Shown here: positions 9,219 to 17,410 of the stretch, one piece after another
Layout: the number at the start of each line of letters is the position of its first letter
How positions within the stretch are numbered: the first letter of the stretch is position 1
Assembly (NCBI RefSeq): GCF_016908395.1
Contig: NZ_JAFBDU010000002.1
Span: 310,001-374,000, forward strand
Reading direction: 5' to 3'
From: Metabacillus crassostreae
Lineage (GTDB): Bacteria > Bacillota > Bacilli > Bacillales > Bacillaceae
Length of the DNA stretch: 64,000 nt
Notes under the pieces: generated by a model
The model's database searches: none
What the model was told of the DNA's origin: nothing
Seen by the model: only the letters and a program-made list of their open reading frames with translations
Position numbers and translations under genes: made by a program

Positions 9219-9911
9219 TTATTTTTTTAGAGCAGTATTTACTGCTTCACTTGCATGAATAACTGTTGTATCAAATAATGGAACTTCTGAATCTTCTGGT
9301 TTAACTAAAAATCCTATTTCTGTACATCCCAAAATGATTCCTTCAGCTCCTTCAGCCACTAAATGTTGAATAACAGACTTATAAAAATCCTTCGATGATT
9401 GCTTAATTTGTCCTAAACACAACTCTTCATAAATAACTTTATTGACATTGTTTCGTTCTTCTTTATCTGGAACTAACACGTTAATTCCATTTGATTTGAT
9501 ACGAGATTTATAAAAATCTTGCTCCATTGTATATTTAGTTCCAAGTAAGCCAACTGTTTTTATATTGGAACTTTGGATTTGATTCGCTGTTGCATCAGCA
9601 ATATGTAATACAGGAATGTTTATCCTCGCCTCTATATTATCAATTACTTTATGCATTGTATTTGTACAAATTACTATGAATTCTGCACCTGCTTTTTCTA
9701 AAGATGATGCAACTTCTCCTAATGCTTTACCCGCACTTTCCCAATCACCTTCAGCTTGATAGCGTTCAATCTCGTCAAAGTCAACACTATACAGCAGACA
9801 TTTCGCTGAATGTAATCCACCTAATTTTTCTTTTACCATTTCGTTGATTAGTCGATAATACTCTACTGAAGACTCCCAACTCATTCCACCTATAAGCCCA
9901 ATAGTTTTCAT
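9219..9911 (-). CDS. Aspartate/glutamate racemase family protein
   Basis: 230-residue cytosolic PLP-independent amino acid racemase of the Asp/Glu racemase superfamily (RacX/YgeA group). It begins KTIGLIGGMSWESSVEYYR, the standard N-terminus. The two catalytic cysteines are visible: CTNTMH at about residue 82 and GCTEIGFLV at about residue 195. The group interconverts L- and D-forms of Asp, Glu or other amino acids for the cell wall or as signals; the exact substrate is open. The start is ATG at 9911 with GGGGAGAAG upstream; a GTG three bases earlier would be too close to the ribosome binding site. It stands alone on the minus strand with family-2 repeat fragments on both sides. Confidence 0.88.
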   Translation of the reverse strand: MKTIGLIGGMSWESSVEYYRLINEMVKEKLGGLHSAKCLLYSVDFDEIERYQAEGDWESAGKALGEVASSLEKAGAEFIVICTNTMHKVIDNIEARINIPVLHIADATANQIQSSNIKTVGLLGTKYTMEQDFYKSRIKSNGINVLVPDKEERNNVNKVIYEELCLGQIKQSSKDFYKSVIQHLVAEGAEGIILGCTEIGFLVKPEDSEVPLFDTTVIHASEAVNTALKK

Positions 9912-10034
9912 CACTTCTCCCCCTATTTGAATTAACTATTATCAAATTTCACTCATCTTATATTCAATACTTCCAACCATCAACCAATAATTTAACATTT
10001 TAAAAATTTATTTATTATTTTGTACTGAACCAAT

Positions 10035-10400
10035 TAGATAAGCGTAATTGCTTGTTCCAGTTCCGCACCCGTTAACAACTCCGTTCGTTTAAGTGACAAA
10101 CTTCACAATATTACATATCTTCTAACTAAATCATAACAGAAGATAACGAATTGGTGTTTACACTCCCCTAAATTATAGCAATAGTTGTTGCATAATATCT
10201 TGTCTACTATGCAATGAAAATGAGTTTCTCTCGTATTAATAACACTTTTCTTTTATTCCTAATAAAAAAACGTCTAATCCTTTAATTTTCAAGGAATTAG
10301 ACGTTTTTGAATCTAGTTTTGTTTGTGTTGATAAATATTTTATACAGCTAAGATTCGAGTGTTGTTATAGGGAATTCCCCACTCTTTTTTATCACTTTCA
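10035..10400 (+). repeat. Composite repeat: family-2 hairpin, linker and family-1 copy C
   Basis: Starts with the family-2 pattern AAGCGTAATTGCTTGTTCC then CCGCACCCGTTAAC. A linker follows with CTTCACAATATTACATATCT and GTCTACTATGCAATGAAA, shared with the region before copy H. Then comes family-1 copy C (10230-10355): TATTAATAACACTTTTCTTT, stem ACGTCTAATCCTT/AAGG-ATTAGACGT and right arm GTTTGTGTTGATAAATATTT. The stem lies about 200 bases beyond the stop of the arabinanase gene and could terminate it. Confidence 0.8.
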
Positions 10401-10518
10401 CTATTATATCCAAATGTTAAAGTACTAGGCAGATATATGGTTTAGAGAATCTTCAACTATTGTTCAAAGGTTAAGTGGCTAAAACTCATTTTCATTTTAT
10501 AGAATTTCTATCTAGTTT

Positions 10519-11478
10519 TTAATAGGATGGCCAGCCTTGAGAATCCCAGTTTAAATCATTGATTAATAAAGTAGGCATCCCATTGTTTTCAGCATCATAC
10601 GCATGTCGAACGATAACATTATTATTATAGACATCTTGGTGACCAGGTCCTTTCCAACGATTATTACCAGCATCTAAAATCGTTCCGCCACCGTTCATCA
10701 TGCTTACTCCATTTTTATCCAAATATGGTCCCGTTATATTCTTTGATCTTCCATAAGCGATCTTGTACGTACTATTCACACCTTGGCAACAGCTATCAAA
10801 TGATACAAATAAATAATAGTAACCATCTTTATAGGTAATACTAGGAGCCTCTATGGGATTGTTTGGTGAGTTGGGTCTTGTTGCAATAGAATAGACACTT
10901 CCAGTTGGCTTCATTGTGTTTTTATCTAATCTAGTTAGTTTAATTCCACTCCAAAATGAACCATATGACAACCACGGATTACCATCCTTATCAATGACAA
11001 GGTCTCCATCAATTGCATTAAAATTACTTGAGCTTGTTGAACGTACAACTAAACCATCATCTCTCCACTGACCAGAAGTTATACTAGGTGTAGATAAAAG
11101 TCCGATAAGTGAATTATTTGAACCAAAACTAGAAACTGAATAATAAAGCCAATATCGACCATTGTAATATTGGATATCAGGAGCCCACTGATTTGTTTCA
11201 TGGTTCGGTACATATGTTTTCCACCAAGATGGTGCAGTAGGAAAAATGACAGGTGTTGTGTACCAGTTTGTTCCATTATCAGATCTTAAAACTCTAATTC
11301 CATTTTTCCCAGTTTCACCAGTCCCAAAAACATACCAGGAGTTTCCTTCTTTAATAATTGAAGGGTCATGTATCATTTTTTCACCTGTTACATTCCAGAA
11401 TGCAGCACTTGCAGTTACTTGAATGTTTAATAGACACACGATAACAAATAACATAAAAAGCTTCTTCATATTCTTCAT
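10519..11478 (-). CDS. abnA: Secreted arabinan endo-1,5-alpha-L-arabinosidase (GH43)
   Basis: 319-residue secreted enzyme that cuts internal alpha-1,5 links in plant arabinan. Signal peptide at 1-26 ending ASA. The five-bladed propeller of GH43 carries all three catalytic carboxylates in their usual motifs: HDPSII (general base Asp), AIDGD (pKa-modulating Asp) and IEAPSI (acid Glu). GPGHQDVY near the end is the metal-binding loop with its conserved His. The start is ATG at 11478 with AAGGAG 10 bases upstream; TTG three bases earlier is less likely. The leader is about 270 bases long and has a sigma-A promoter, AraR-like operators, a cre site and a hairpin (separate entries). This is the same type of control as arabinose genes of Bacillus subtilis. 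No transport or arabinose catabolic genes are next to it. Confidence 0.93.
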   Translation of the reverse strand: MKNMKKLFMLFVIVCLLNIQVTASAAFWNVTGEKMIHDPSIIKEGNSWYVFGTGETGKNGIRVLRSDNGTNWYTTPVIFPTAPSWWKTYVPNHETNQWAPDIQYYNGRYWLYYSVSSFGSNNSLIGLLSTPSITSGQWRDDGLVVRSTSSSNFNAIDGDLVIDKDGNPWLSYGSFWSGIKLTRLDKNTMKPTGSVYSIATRPNSPNNPIEAPSITYKDGYYYLFVSFDSCCQGVNSTYKIAYGRSKNITGPYLDKNGVSMMNGGGTILDAGNNRWKGPGHQDVYNNNVIVRHAYDAENNGMPTLLINDLNWDSQGWPSY

Positions 11479-11559
11479 CAAACTAATCTCCTTCTAACAT
11501 ATTTTTATTAAAATTTAGACGTTATAAATCTATTGATCACCTCCTTAATGCACACTTAA

Positions 11560-11628
11560 TTTTTCATAAAAAAAGATATACGATATTAGGATGGTTTTCT
11601 TTCTCCTAAATCGTATATCTTATGTATT
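11560..11628 (-). terminator. Terminator-like hairpin inside the abnA leader
   Basis: Long stem AAGATATACGAT / ATCGTATATCTT with an inner AGGA/TCCT pairing and a T7 run in the leftward direction. It sits between the abnA promoter (11755-11783) and the abnA start (11478), with no gene on the minus strand further up to justify it. It may therefore attenuate abnA transcription or stop stray leftward transcripts. Confidence 0.7.
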
Positions 11629-11731
11629 AAACATGATGTATAAAAAAAGTTACCATTTAACTGACTAAAGATGAATTTGGACATTACTTTTAACGAAAAA
11701 TAATTAATTTTTAAAGAATGGTTACATTTCT

Positions 11732-11745
11732 TGTAAGCGCTTTAA
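11732..11745 (-). promoter_or_regulatory. Probable CcpA cre site of abnA
   Basis: TGTAAGCGCTTTAA matches the cre consensus TGWAANCGNTNWCA at 13 of 14 positions. It lies just downstream of the predicted start of abnA transcription, where CcpA would repress. Confidence 0.75.
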
Positions 11746-11754
11746 CTAATATTT

Positions 11755-11783
11755 ATTATATTCTCCATGTTCGTACATGTCAA
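11755..11783 (-). promoter_or_regulatory. Sigma-A promoter of abnA
   Basis: On the minus strand TTGACA (11778-11783), a 17-base spacer and TATAAT (11755-11760), a perfect match to the housekeeping consensus. The spacer contains TGTACGAACA, which looks like part of an AraR operator, so repression is expected to be tight. Confidence 0.9.
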
Positions 11784-11812
11784 CAAAATATATTTTATAT
11801 GTATGTACAAGT
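11765..11812 (-). promoter_or_regulatory. Pair of AraR-like operators
   Basis: Two imperfect copies of the Bacillus AraR operator (ATTTGTACGTACAAAT). The upstream one, 11797-11812, reads ACTTGTACATACATAT on the minus strand (13 of 16). The second, 11765-11780, lies in the promoter spacer with core TGTACGAACA (10 of 16). Their centres are 32 bases apart, about three helix turns, which suits cooperative binding. The assignment rests on sequence likeness only; no araR gene is in the window. Confidence 0.55.
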
Positions 11813-12306
11813 TTACTGGTTAAATTTTAATAGAAAGTTCAGCTATCAAACCTAATATAGAAATAAAACTAGGATACTTCTTTTTTTGTATGTATAGGAT
11901 TCCAAGAAAAACTTGAAGGTGAAATAAATAACTCTATATTTAGATTAGTAACGATAGTCATACAAATCCCACTTGGCTAATCAATATCAAATGTTCCCAT
12001 CTTATCTACTAATAAAAATCAAGTTCTCCAATAATAAGTTACCCCCTCCTATTAACCCAATTCTTTATCTATGACTTTGCCTGACTCACTATAATCTACC
12101 TATAAAAATTGTAGATACTTTCTTTTTATATGTATTTTCTCCTGTTTATTGATTGTAAAGCACTTTTTAACAAAACTAATTAATATTCTTTACAATACGA
12201 TGTTAATTTTAAAATGTGTTAAATGGGCTCTAAAAAATGAAAATGTTAATTAACAATTCTTTTTTCATTAAAAAAGAGCCTACCAATAAAAAGTGGGAGG
12301 ACCTTC
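11813..12306. other. Intergenic region upstream of the secreted nuclease
   Basis: No gene seen. Two features are worth recording on the + strand. At 12167-12194 the hexamers TTAACA, AATTAA and TTTACA lie 11 bases apart, which loosely resembles a PhoP box. At 12226-12280 GGCTCT and AGAGCC enclose a second inverted repeat (AAAAAATGAA / TTTTTTCATT) around TTAATTAA, so the nuclease leader can fold into one long hairpin that ends 13 bases before the ribosome binding site. A third, partial AraR-like TTTGTATGTATAGG is at about 11886. Confidence 0.4.
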
Positions 12307-13431
12307 ATGAAAAAATTGAGAAAATTTAGTGTTGTTGTCACATTTGTTTTAGTCTTACTCGTATCTTTGTTTTCATTTGACTCATCAAAAGCAGCAAGTT
12401 TATTGACTATTTCACAGGCGACTCAAACTCAGAATAACTCCATACAAAGTGTTGAAGGTTATATTGTCGGAGAACCGATTTCTACGTCCAATGTATTAAA
12501 AAGTAATTTCACAAATGATTATGCTTTAGCACTTGCAGTTAGTAACAATGAATCGAACTTATCAAAAATGTTATATGTTCAAATACCTTTACAATACCGT
12601 TCATATTTTGGTCTGAAAAGTAACCCTAGCATAATGGGTAAGAAAATAAAGGTAACAGGTACTTTGACCGCTTATCATTCACATCCAGGATTAAAAAACC
12701 CATCTGAAATGGCTCTCATGACTAGTGAAGGCTCGGGTAGTACTACATTAGATAGCTATTATAATAATGCGTTAGGTAAGTCAGGTTCAAGCTTAAAAGC
12801 TGCATTACATAATATCATTGATGATCACATTGAAATTTCATATTCAAATGTATGGGAGGCGTTAAGAAATACAGATGAAGATCCTAATAATCCAAATAAT
12901 GTTATTCTACTTTATACAGGCCGTTCCCAAAGTAAAACATCAAATGGAACATCAATCGATTCTTGGAATCGCGAACATGTGTGGGCAAAATCGCATGGTG
13001 ATTTCGGAACGACAATGGGAGCTGGGACTGACCTGCACCATTTACGACCGACCGATGTAACTGTTAATAGCTCTCGTGGTAACAAAGATTTTGATAATGG
13101 TGGTATAGCCCACAATGAAGCTCCTGACACCTATGCTGATAGTAATTCTTGGGAACCCCGTGATGAAGTAAAAGGTGACGTTGCAAGAATGATATTTTAT
13201 ATGGCTGTGCGTTATGAAGGTGATAATGGGGAGTTAGATTTAGAGGTAACAGAAACTGTAAGTAATGGATCCTCTCCATTACATGGTAAGCTATCAACCT
13301 TAATACAGTGGCATAAGCAAGATCCTGTTAATGACCTTGAACGTAAACGTAATGACGTTATCTTTTACAAATACCAAAATAATAGAAACCCATTTATTGA
13401 TCACCCAGAATGGATCGAAGCAATTTGGTAA
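12307..13431 (+). CDS. Secreted endonuclease I family nuclease with DUF6359 N-terminal domain
   Basis: 374-residue exported nuclease. Signal peptide at 1-30 (ends SKAAS). Residues 31-140 form a DUF6359-type domain, with VEGYIVGEPIST, and residues 145-374 are the endonuclease I domain found in E. coli EndA and in Bacillus Bsn (YurI). Catalytic and metal-binding motifs are WNREHVWAKSHG and DLHHLRPTD, then NSSRGNKDF. It probably degrades extracellular RNA or DNA for phosphate and nucleotides. Bsn itself is shorter (about 290 residues) and lacks the N-terminal domain, so this is the larger architecture seen in several bacilli. The start ATG has GGGAGGA 6 bases upstream. A long hairpin precedes the ribosome binding site. 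It is followed by a family-1 repeat that has been split by an IS element. Confidence 0.88.
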   Translation: MKKLRKFSVVVTFVLVLLVSLFSFDSSKAASLLTISQATQTQNNSIQSVEGYIVGEPISTSNVLKSNFTNDYALALAVSNNESNLSKMLYVQIPLQYRSYFGLKSNPSIMGKKIKVTGTLTAYHSHPGLKNPSEMALMTSEGSGSTTLDSYYNNALGKSGSSLKAALHNIIDDHIEISYSNVWEALRNTDEDPNNPNNVILLYTGRSQSKTSNGTSIDSWNREHVWAKSHGDFGTTMGAGTDLHHLRPTDVTVNSSRGNKDFDNGGIAHNEAPDTYADSNSWEPRDEVKGDVARMIFYMAVRYEGDNGELDLEVTETVSNGSSPLHGKLSTLIQWHKQDPVNDLERKRNDVIFYKYQNNRNPFIDHPEWIEAIW

Positions 13432-13686
13432 TTATTTTAAAAATTCTATTTAATAAGTATACTAGTTTGACGTTACCAAAGTTTTTTGTATAGATTACTT
13501 ATGAAAACAACTAATTTAAATAAGCAAATGAGCACTTCTATATCTATATGAGTAACCTCTTACAAAAAATATAATTCATTGTAGAGTTATGTTGGAACCA
13601 AGTACTTTTAATAACATTTATCGTTTCATAAAAAACGTCTAAAACCCTAACTAGGTTGGTGGTTACCCCAAAAAGTTAGAGTTTTA

Positions 13687-14553
13687 TTATGCAGCTGATT
13701 GGCTGGATTGAGTTCGGTATTCAATTGGACTCAATCCATCTAATTTTTCTTTTGATCGTTCATTGTTATACCAGTGGATATAATCTTCTATTCGACTTTT
13801 TAATTCTTCATAGCTTACTAGTTTTTCCCCATAATACATTTCTTGCTTTAAAATGCCAAAGAAATTCTCCATCGAAGCGTTGTCTGCACAGGTAGCTTTA
13901 CGTGACATGCTTTGGAATATTTTGTTTTTCTTTAACGCCCTGACCCATTGGTTGTGTTGATAATGCCACCCTTGATCGGAATGGATAGTGGCGCGATAGG
14001 TCGCATGTTTCTTTAATATTTCTATTATTTCCGTTAAAGGTTTCATGACAAGATCTAACGTTGGACGTTTCCTAATTTCAAACGCAACAATTTCTCCGTT
14101 ATAAAGATCAAGAATCGGATTTAAATATAACTTTTCCTCGCCTACACATTTGAATTCTGTAATGTCAGTTACTAATTTTTGAAGAGGTATAGGTGTGGAA
14201 AAACGGCGTGATAAACGGTTTTTCGCTACCTTCCCAACCTTCCCCTTATAGGAATTGTATTTACGTGATTTCCGCATAAATTTTACACATTTTAATCCTA
14301 TTTCTCGCATAAGTCGATACACTTTTTTATGGTTAACACGGTGTCCTAATTTCTTTAATTCTTTCGTGATCCGTTTATAACCGTAACGTTCATGAAACTT
14401 CTTAAACAGGTCGATAATGAGCTCTTTCAACTCTTTGTTCGTATCTGTATTCCCAAAGTTTTTTACATGATAGTGATAGGTTGCCTCAGGAATACCGATC
14501 AAATGGAAAATATCCTTTAATCGGTATCCTTCTTCTTTGAGTTCGAATGCCAA
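13687..14553 (-). CDS. IS3 family transposase OrfB (DDE integrase core)
   Basis: 288-residue catalytic subunit of the transposase. It has the N-terminal HTH_21 region and an rve core with the DDE residues in LVTDITEF, IHSDQGWHYQ and ENFFGILKQEMYYG. The SDQGWHYQ and QSMSRKATCADNASMENFF motifs are typical of the IS150 group. The frame overlaps OrfA by 37 bases and lies in the -1 frame relative to it. The sequence TCAAAGAAG in the overlap contains an A-AAG slip site, so the active fusion OrfAB is expected to come from -1 ribosomal frameshifting rather than from the TTG at 14553. The frame is intact, so the element may be active. Confidence 0.92.
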   Translation of the reverse strand: MAFELKEEGYRLKDIFHLIGIPEATYHYHVKNFGNTDTNKELKELIIDLFKKFHERYGYKRITKELKKLGHRVNHKKVYRLMREIGLKCVKFMRKSRKYNSYKGKVGKVAKNRLSRRFSTPIPLQKLVTDITEFKCVGEEKLYLNPILDLYNGEIVAFEIRKRPTLDLVMKPLTEIIEILKKHATYRATIHSDQGWHYQHNQWVRALKKNKIFQSMSRKATCADNASMENFFGILKQEMYYGEKLVSYEELKSRIEDYIHWYNNERSKEKLDGLSPIEYRTQSSQSAA

Positions 14554-15080
14554 TTTTGCTTGTGCTTTTCGAGGAGGACATTCGGATTTTCCTGAAAAGC
14601 TCTCAGCTTTTTTAGGTATGCATTTTCTAGCCTTAGTAGTTCATTCTCCCGTTCCAACTCTTCTTCACGTGTTAGCTTTTTTTCTTCCTTTTTCTGTTGT
14701 TTAGTGGGTTTCTTAGACATAGAAGGCCGCCCCTTTGATTTAAGTTTCAGGCCTTCAATCCCATGTTCTCGAAATGTCTTCTTCCAGCGTTTAATTAAGG
14801 AAGGGTTGTTCAATTTAAATTGAACAGCCGTTTCTAAATAAGAAGCACCTGTATTTAACATAAATTGTATCGTATCTAACTTAAATTGAACAGAATACTC
14901 ATTCTTGGTCTTTCTTCGTCTTAATCCTCCTATCCCCTGAGATTTATAGTTTTTCACCCATTCAACTATTGGTGTCTGGCTACCCATATTATATTTTTTT
15001 GCTAATGACCCATATCCAATGTTGCCATCTAAATACTCAGTAACAAGCTTTATTTTGAACTCTTCACTATATTTAGCCAT
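14517..15080 (-). CDS. IS3 family transposase OrfA (HTH protein)
   Basis: 187-residue DNA-binding subunit with two helix-turn-helix segments: KYSEEFKIKLVTEYLDGNIG then YGSLAKKYNM near the start, and the second HTH with YSVQFKLDTIQFMLNTGASY at about residues 60-110. A leucine-zipper-like coiled coil (REEELERENELLRLENAYLKK, split by one residue from the basic KKPTKQQKKEEKK) precedes the C-terminus and would mediate multimerisation with OrfB. The double HTH and the length match IS150-type OrfA. The ATG at 15080 is preceded by GGGGGTG, but that ribosome binding site is part of the terminal hairpin, so transcripts reading in from outside should translate it poorly. Confidence 0.92.
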   Translation of the reverse strand: MAKYSEEFKIKLVTEYLDGNIGYGSLAKKYNMGSQTPIVEWVKNYKSQGIGGLRRRKTKNEYSVQFKLDTIQFMLNTGASYLETAVQFKLNNPSLIKRWKKTFREHGIEGLKLKSKGRPSMSKKPTKQQKKEEKKLTREEELERENELLRLENAYLKKLRAFQENPNVLLEKHKQNWHSNSKKKDTD

Positions 15081-15396
15081 AAAAACACCCCCGAAAGTTA
15101 GATTTTTTTACTCTAACTTTCGGGGGTCGGTACCGTTTCAGACGTTTTTTTATGACTCTGATTTAGTTATGTTACTAGTTAATTTACACGAAGTTAAGAC
15201 TTAAGTAAAAATAGGAAGTTTCCTCCCTCATCATTTAAAGCTATTAACTATTATATCTATATGGATAGTTGTTTAACATATTTTATTAGAAGTAGTCCAA
15301 TACTATATCTTTAACCACACGGTCTTCTATTATAAAGGACGTTTTTCAATACCCACTATGTTATCCATATAAAAAAAACAGACAATTAAATTAATA

Positions 15397-16353
15397 CTAG
15401 TTAACTTTGTAAGGATTTACAATATATGTTGAATCAGATCCAATATTGTATGAATCATTAAAGTATTTTGCTGGATCATTAAAATAAAGCTTCTGCCAAG
15501 GTGGATTCCCCCCTGAACGCTCATCTCTTCCGTTAAAAAGGTTATAAGCTTCATAAGTACTTGTAGCATTCGGTGAAGAATCAATATCCCATCTTCGTTC
15601 CCATAATTCATTAATATCTAGAAGTTTATATTTGTAGGATTTTTCAAATATACCACTACTATCAATAGGAGTTTCAGCTACATCTCCAACATTATAGATT
15701 ACGGAATCTCCACCTACCCACTTATTATGCTTTTTTGGATTATAAGCACTAATTGAGTGGCCACGAGCACCTATATCATAAGAACTATTAATTACATCTC
15801 CATTTGAAGAGATGAAGATTTTAGGATGTTTTCCATTTGTTTGATCAAATAACGTTTGGCTTGGCGTGTACTGATTCATATCCCCATGACTATTTGCGAT
15901 CATCATCACAAATTCACCATATCCCCCATTTTTTTTAATTACTAGATAGACATCCTCTAGATCATTTTCATGTCTGTCAGATGGAATCAAAGCATCATCA
16001 ATTGCATGATAATATTGATATCCTAGAAAATAGTGAGTGGATGTTTCAACGAATGAAGTATATGCGTATGCAGGTAATGCTCCATACTTATCCTGCTCAT
16101 CACGAATTCGATCCCAGCTATTACCTAAGTCCCAATCATTATCAAAATTTGCTTTTGTAATATGATCACCTGCAACATGATATTTGTAACCTAATACACG
16201 ATCCTGTCTGACATCCTGAAAAACCTGAGGTGCCCAATAATTAAGAAGGTCCCATTTAGATATACTTACAGCTTCTACTCGGTGTGCTACTATAAAAGTA
16301 TTAACAAGAATAATAGTTAATAATAAGACAGCTAGTAAATTCTTTTTTATCAT
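15397..16353 (-). CDS. Secreted protein of unknown function
   Basis: 318-residue exported protein. Signal peptide at about 1-28 (ends VEA), and then a mature part that begins VSISKWDLLNYWAPQVFQDV. Visible conserved-looking pieces are HYFLGYQYYHAIDD, SDRHENDLEDVYLVI, IANSHGD and YDIGARGHSI. The RHENDLEDVYLVI...SHG arrangement recalls the H-D-W-E motif of NPP1/NLP-type or Vps62-like beta-sandwich proteins that act outside cells, but the likeness is weak and I do not assign a function. The start is ATG at 16353; GTG nine bases earlier is possible. AAGGAT and GGAG both lie upstream. It stands alone between repeats D and E. Confidence 0.6.
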   Translation of the reverse strand: MIKKNLLAVLLLTIILVNTFIVAHRVEAVSISKWDLLNYWAPQVFQDVRQDRVLGYKYHVAGDHITKANFDNDWDLGNSWDRIRDEQDKYGALPAYAYTSFVETSTHYFLGYQYYHAIDDALIPSDRHENDLEDVYLVIKKNGGYGEFVMMIANSHGDMNQYTPSQTLFDQTNGKHPKIFISSNGDVINSSYDIGARGHSISAYNPKKHNKWVGGDSVIYNVGDVAETPIDSSGIFEKSYKYKLLDINELWERRWDIDSSPNATSTYEAYNLFNGRDERSGGNPPWQKLYFNDPAKYFNDSYNIGSDSTYIVNPYKVN

Positions 16354-16950
16354 TTTCTCCACATCCTTATAATTTCTTAATGATCTTACTTATTACTTTG
16401 ACTGCAGTTATTATTAATATATTCAAATTTCGTATTAATCCTACGATTCAAAATCGCAAAGAGTTTTGAATATTCTTTTCCAATTCCACCTCACTTTCTA
16501 TTTATAAGAGTAATTAGTTTGTATTGAGGTCTTATTACTTAGAAGTTAACAATTTGTTAAATAACACATAAATTGTTAATAATATGTAAATAGATTTTAG
16601 AGACTAAAAAACTAAATTATTGTCAGATCCTCTATTAAAAACCAAGAATAAATCGAAAATAATATTAAATAATATATATGTTGAGAGAATAGATAGATAA
16701 GTGTACTAATATATGAATACTCAACATCCGCTATTCGTTATGATCATATGTATTAGAGATAACATATACACACTGTTGTGTATTGAAGACACTATTTCGA
16801 CTTTTCATTTTTTCTTTTTTTAGAGTCATGACTTATTGGTCCTATACTTTAGTATTTTAACTAGTTCTAATCCTAGATTCTTCTTTGCTGTTCATACAAT
16901 CTGTTCTGTTTGACGAAGAATCTGAAAGGATCTAATTTAGAATTTATTTC
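16354..16950. other. Long intergenic stretch without a supported gene
   Basis: Very AT-rich, no frame with a ribosome binding site on either strand. The promoter of the leftward secreted-protein gene must lie between about 16380 and 16560 but no consensus pair is obvious. The following bases to 17410 contain repeat copy E and its distal arm. Confidence 0.4.
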
Positions 16951-16953
16951 CAC

Positions 16954-17190
16954 AAGACGTGTTAATAACACTTATCGTTATTTCCTGTAATAAAACAAAA
17001 CGCCTCATTCCATTGTTTCCAATGGTTTAAGACGTTTTTATCTAATCAGATTTAGTTGTGTTAATTATTATTTTACACGAAGTTAAGAATTTAAGAATAA
17101 TAGGCATTAGTTTCCTCCCCCTCTTCCAAACAGTTATTATATCCAACGGAAAAGCATCTAACTTAGTTTAGTTAGAAATAATGTGAATTA
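16954..17190 (+). repeat. Family-1 hairpin repeat, copy E (long form)
   Basis: One of the most complete copies: AAGACGTGTTAATAACAC, then CGTTATTTCCTGTAATAA, stem ACGCCTC...CCATTG/CAATGG...TTAAGACGT, right arm GTTGTGTTAATTATTATTTT, CACGAAGTTAAGAATTTAAG, the CCTCCC segment, TTATATCCAACGGAAAAGC and a last small hairpin CTAACTTAGTTTAGTTAG. Here the outer stem has mismatches while the inner CCATTG/CAATGG is perfect. Confidence 0.88.
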
Positions 17191-17410
17191 GATCTTCGGC
17201 ACTCGCGTTTCGACTTTTGAATAATCTTATTCGTACAGAATACTATCGTTGTACTGCGTAAAAAAATAAAATTAACTGCCTTGTAAATTAATTAAATAAA
17301 GGTGAGTCTTTAGTTCAATAGCAATTTTCAAAAGGTTATCGAATAAGCTGAATAAATATATGAACCAAGAGTAACACTACACATAAAAACTAATGTGGGG
17401 TATTACTAAC

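Larger units (their letters stand above)
13664..15134 (-). mobile_element. IS3 family (IS150-like) insertion sequence
   Basis: About 1.47 kb, transcribed leftward, with two overlapping frames (OrfA and OrfB). Imperfect terminal inverted repeats share the core AAAGTTAGAGT: CCCCAAAAAGTTAGAGT at the left end and GACCCCCGAAAGTTAGAGT (reverse strand) at the right end. The exact ends and the 3-bp target duplication cannot be fixed because the flanking repeat has no second intact copy of identical sequence. At the right end, 15089-15126 form a near-perfect hairpin CCCCCGAAAGTTAGA / TCTAACTTTCGGGGG that includes the ribosome binding site of OrfA. Confidence 0.92.
13600..15240 (+). repeat. Family-1 hairpin repeat copy D, split by the IS element
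   Basis: The left half (13600-13663) reads TTTTAATAACATTTATCG and then AAAACGTCTAAAACCC, that is left arm plus one stem strand and part of the loop. The right half (about 15135-15240) begins TTTCAGACGTTTTTTT and continues with TTTAGTTATGTTACTAG, TTTACACGAAGTTAAGAC and TTTCCTCCCTC. Joining the halves restores a copy like copy F, whose loop also contains GGTGGTGG. The IS therefore landed in the loop of the hairpin. Confidence 0.85.
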
